Of a DNA stretch of 64,000 bases, positions 63,811-64,000 are shown one piece after another (the first letter of the stretch is position 1; every line of letters begins with the position of its first letter). The DNA comes from Acinetobacter sp. TGL-Y2 (GTDB lineage Bacteria; Pseudomonadota; Gammaproteobacteria; Pseudomonadales; Moraxellaceae). Under the pieces are notes generated by a model, which did no database searches, was not told the origin of the DNA, and saw nothing but the letters and a program-made list of their open reading frames with translations. The stretch spans positions 496,001-560,000 of the forward strand of contig NZ_CP015110.1 of NCBI RefSeq assembly GCF_001612555.1. The letters are read 5' to 3'. The position numbers and the translations under genes are program-made.

Positions 63811-64000
63811 TTATTTTTCGACGTGTTGAATCATGGTTGCTAAATCTGTTTCAGCAAACCCGTGCTGTTGATGCGCATCGAGCTGTGCTAAAGCTTGCTT
63901 GGCAACGGGAATATTTAAATCATACTGTTTCGCCAGTTGAACGGCATTGTTCAAGTCTTTAGACAGCGTTTTGACTTTCCATTGCACGGGTTCAAACTGA
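63811..64000 (-). CDS. glxR: Tartronate semialdehyde reductase, C-terminal end (cut)
   Basis: Only the last 62 codons are in the window. They read LSKDLNNAVQLAKQYDLNIP, VAKQALAQLDAHQQHGF and LATMIQHVEK before TAA. This is the C-terminal helical region of the beta-hydroxyacid dehydrogenase family (GlxR/GarR/MmsB), including the conserved K-D-N segment. With hyi just behind it, 2-hydroxy-3-oxopropionate (tartronate semialdehyde) reductase is the best guess. The NAD(P)-binding domain lies outside the window. Confidence 0.75.
   Translation of the reverse strand, partial: QFEPVQWKVKTLSKDLNNAVQLAKQYDLNIPVAKQALAQLDAHQQHGFAETDLATMIQHVEK

Overview
The window looks like chromosomal DNA of an Acinetobacter-type gammaproteobacterium (Moraxellaceae). 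This rests on the low GC content, the metX-metW pair, a transhydrogenase with the alpha subunit split in two (pntA, pntAb, pntB), SoxR without a neighbouring soxS, and several short lipoproteins of the kind seen in that genus. The assignment is an inference from gene content and protein sequence, with no database search.

Layout. 1-8.6 kb: rdgB (cut by the edge), a metX-metW-sel1 operon, leuA, and an iron pair (a Fiu-like TonB receptor and a PiuC-like hydroxylase) with a probable Fur box. 8.6-22.8 kb: two apparently identical 914-bp IS5-family elements in inverted orientation bracket 12.4 kb of housekeeping DNA: tig, clpP-clpX, two small envelope proteins, a class I fumarase, a DUF1643 gene, and ackA-pta. 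23-43 kb: mostly housekeeping genes (proA, nagZ, prc, prfC, a TatD hydrolase, acnA, tcdA, dusA). With them are a hydrolase joined to a PilZ-like tail, an MHYT-GGDEF-EAL c-di-GMP enzyme and a tandem pair of DUF3298-type lipoproteins.

43.2-55.3 kb is the accessory block of most interest: a TerD-type stress locus in two divergent halves. Leftward runs a tightly overlapping five-gene set: ATP-grasp, TRSP/phosphoribosyltransferase, HAD phosphatase, StiP-type PRTase-PELOTA protein and CitE-like lyase. These look like enzymes for a nucleotide- or nucleoside-like product. Rightward run terA (with a 14-unit Thr-Pro hexanucleotide repeat), two terD paralogues, a TerD-vWA protein (TerF-like), an AIM24-type protein and terZ. 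No terB or terC lies inside. The block is bordered on both sides by decayed IS5-type transposase genes and sits next to the 5' end of dusA, a known landing site for islands.

55.3-64 kb: soxR, divergent from a RidA-like gene and an MFS transporter. A SoxR-box-like operator sits between the -35 and -10 of a promoter with the 19-bp spacer typical of MerR-family targets. After these come an EamA transporter, the pnt operon behind an 0.86-kb upstream region, rsfS, hyi and the end of a glxR-like gene.

Most transcription units end in clear intrinsic terminators, which are listed. No tRNA, rRNA, CRISPR array or integrase was seen.
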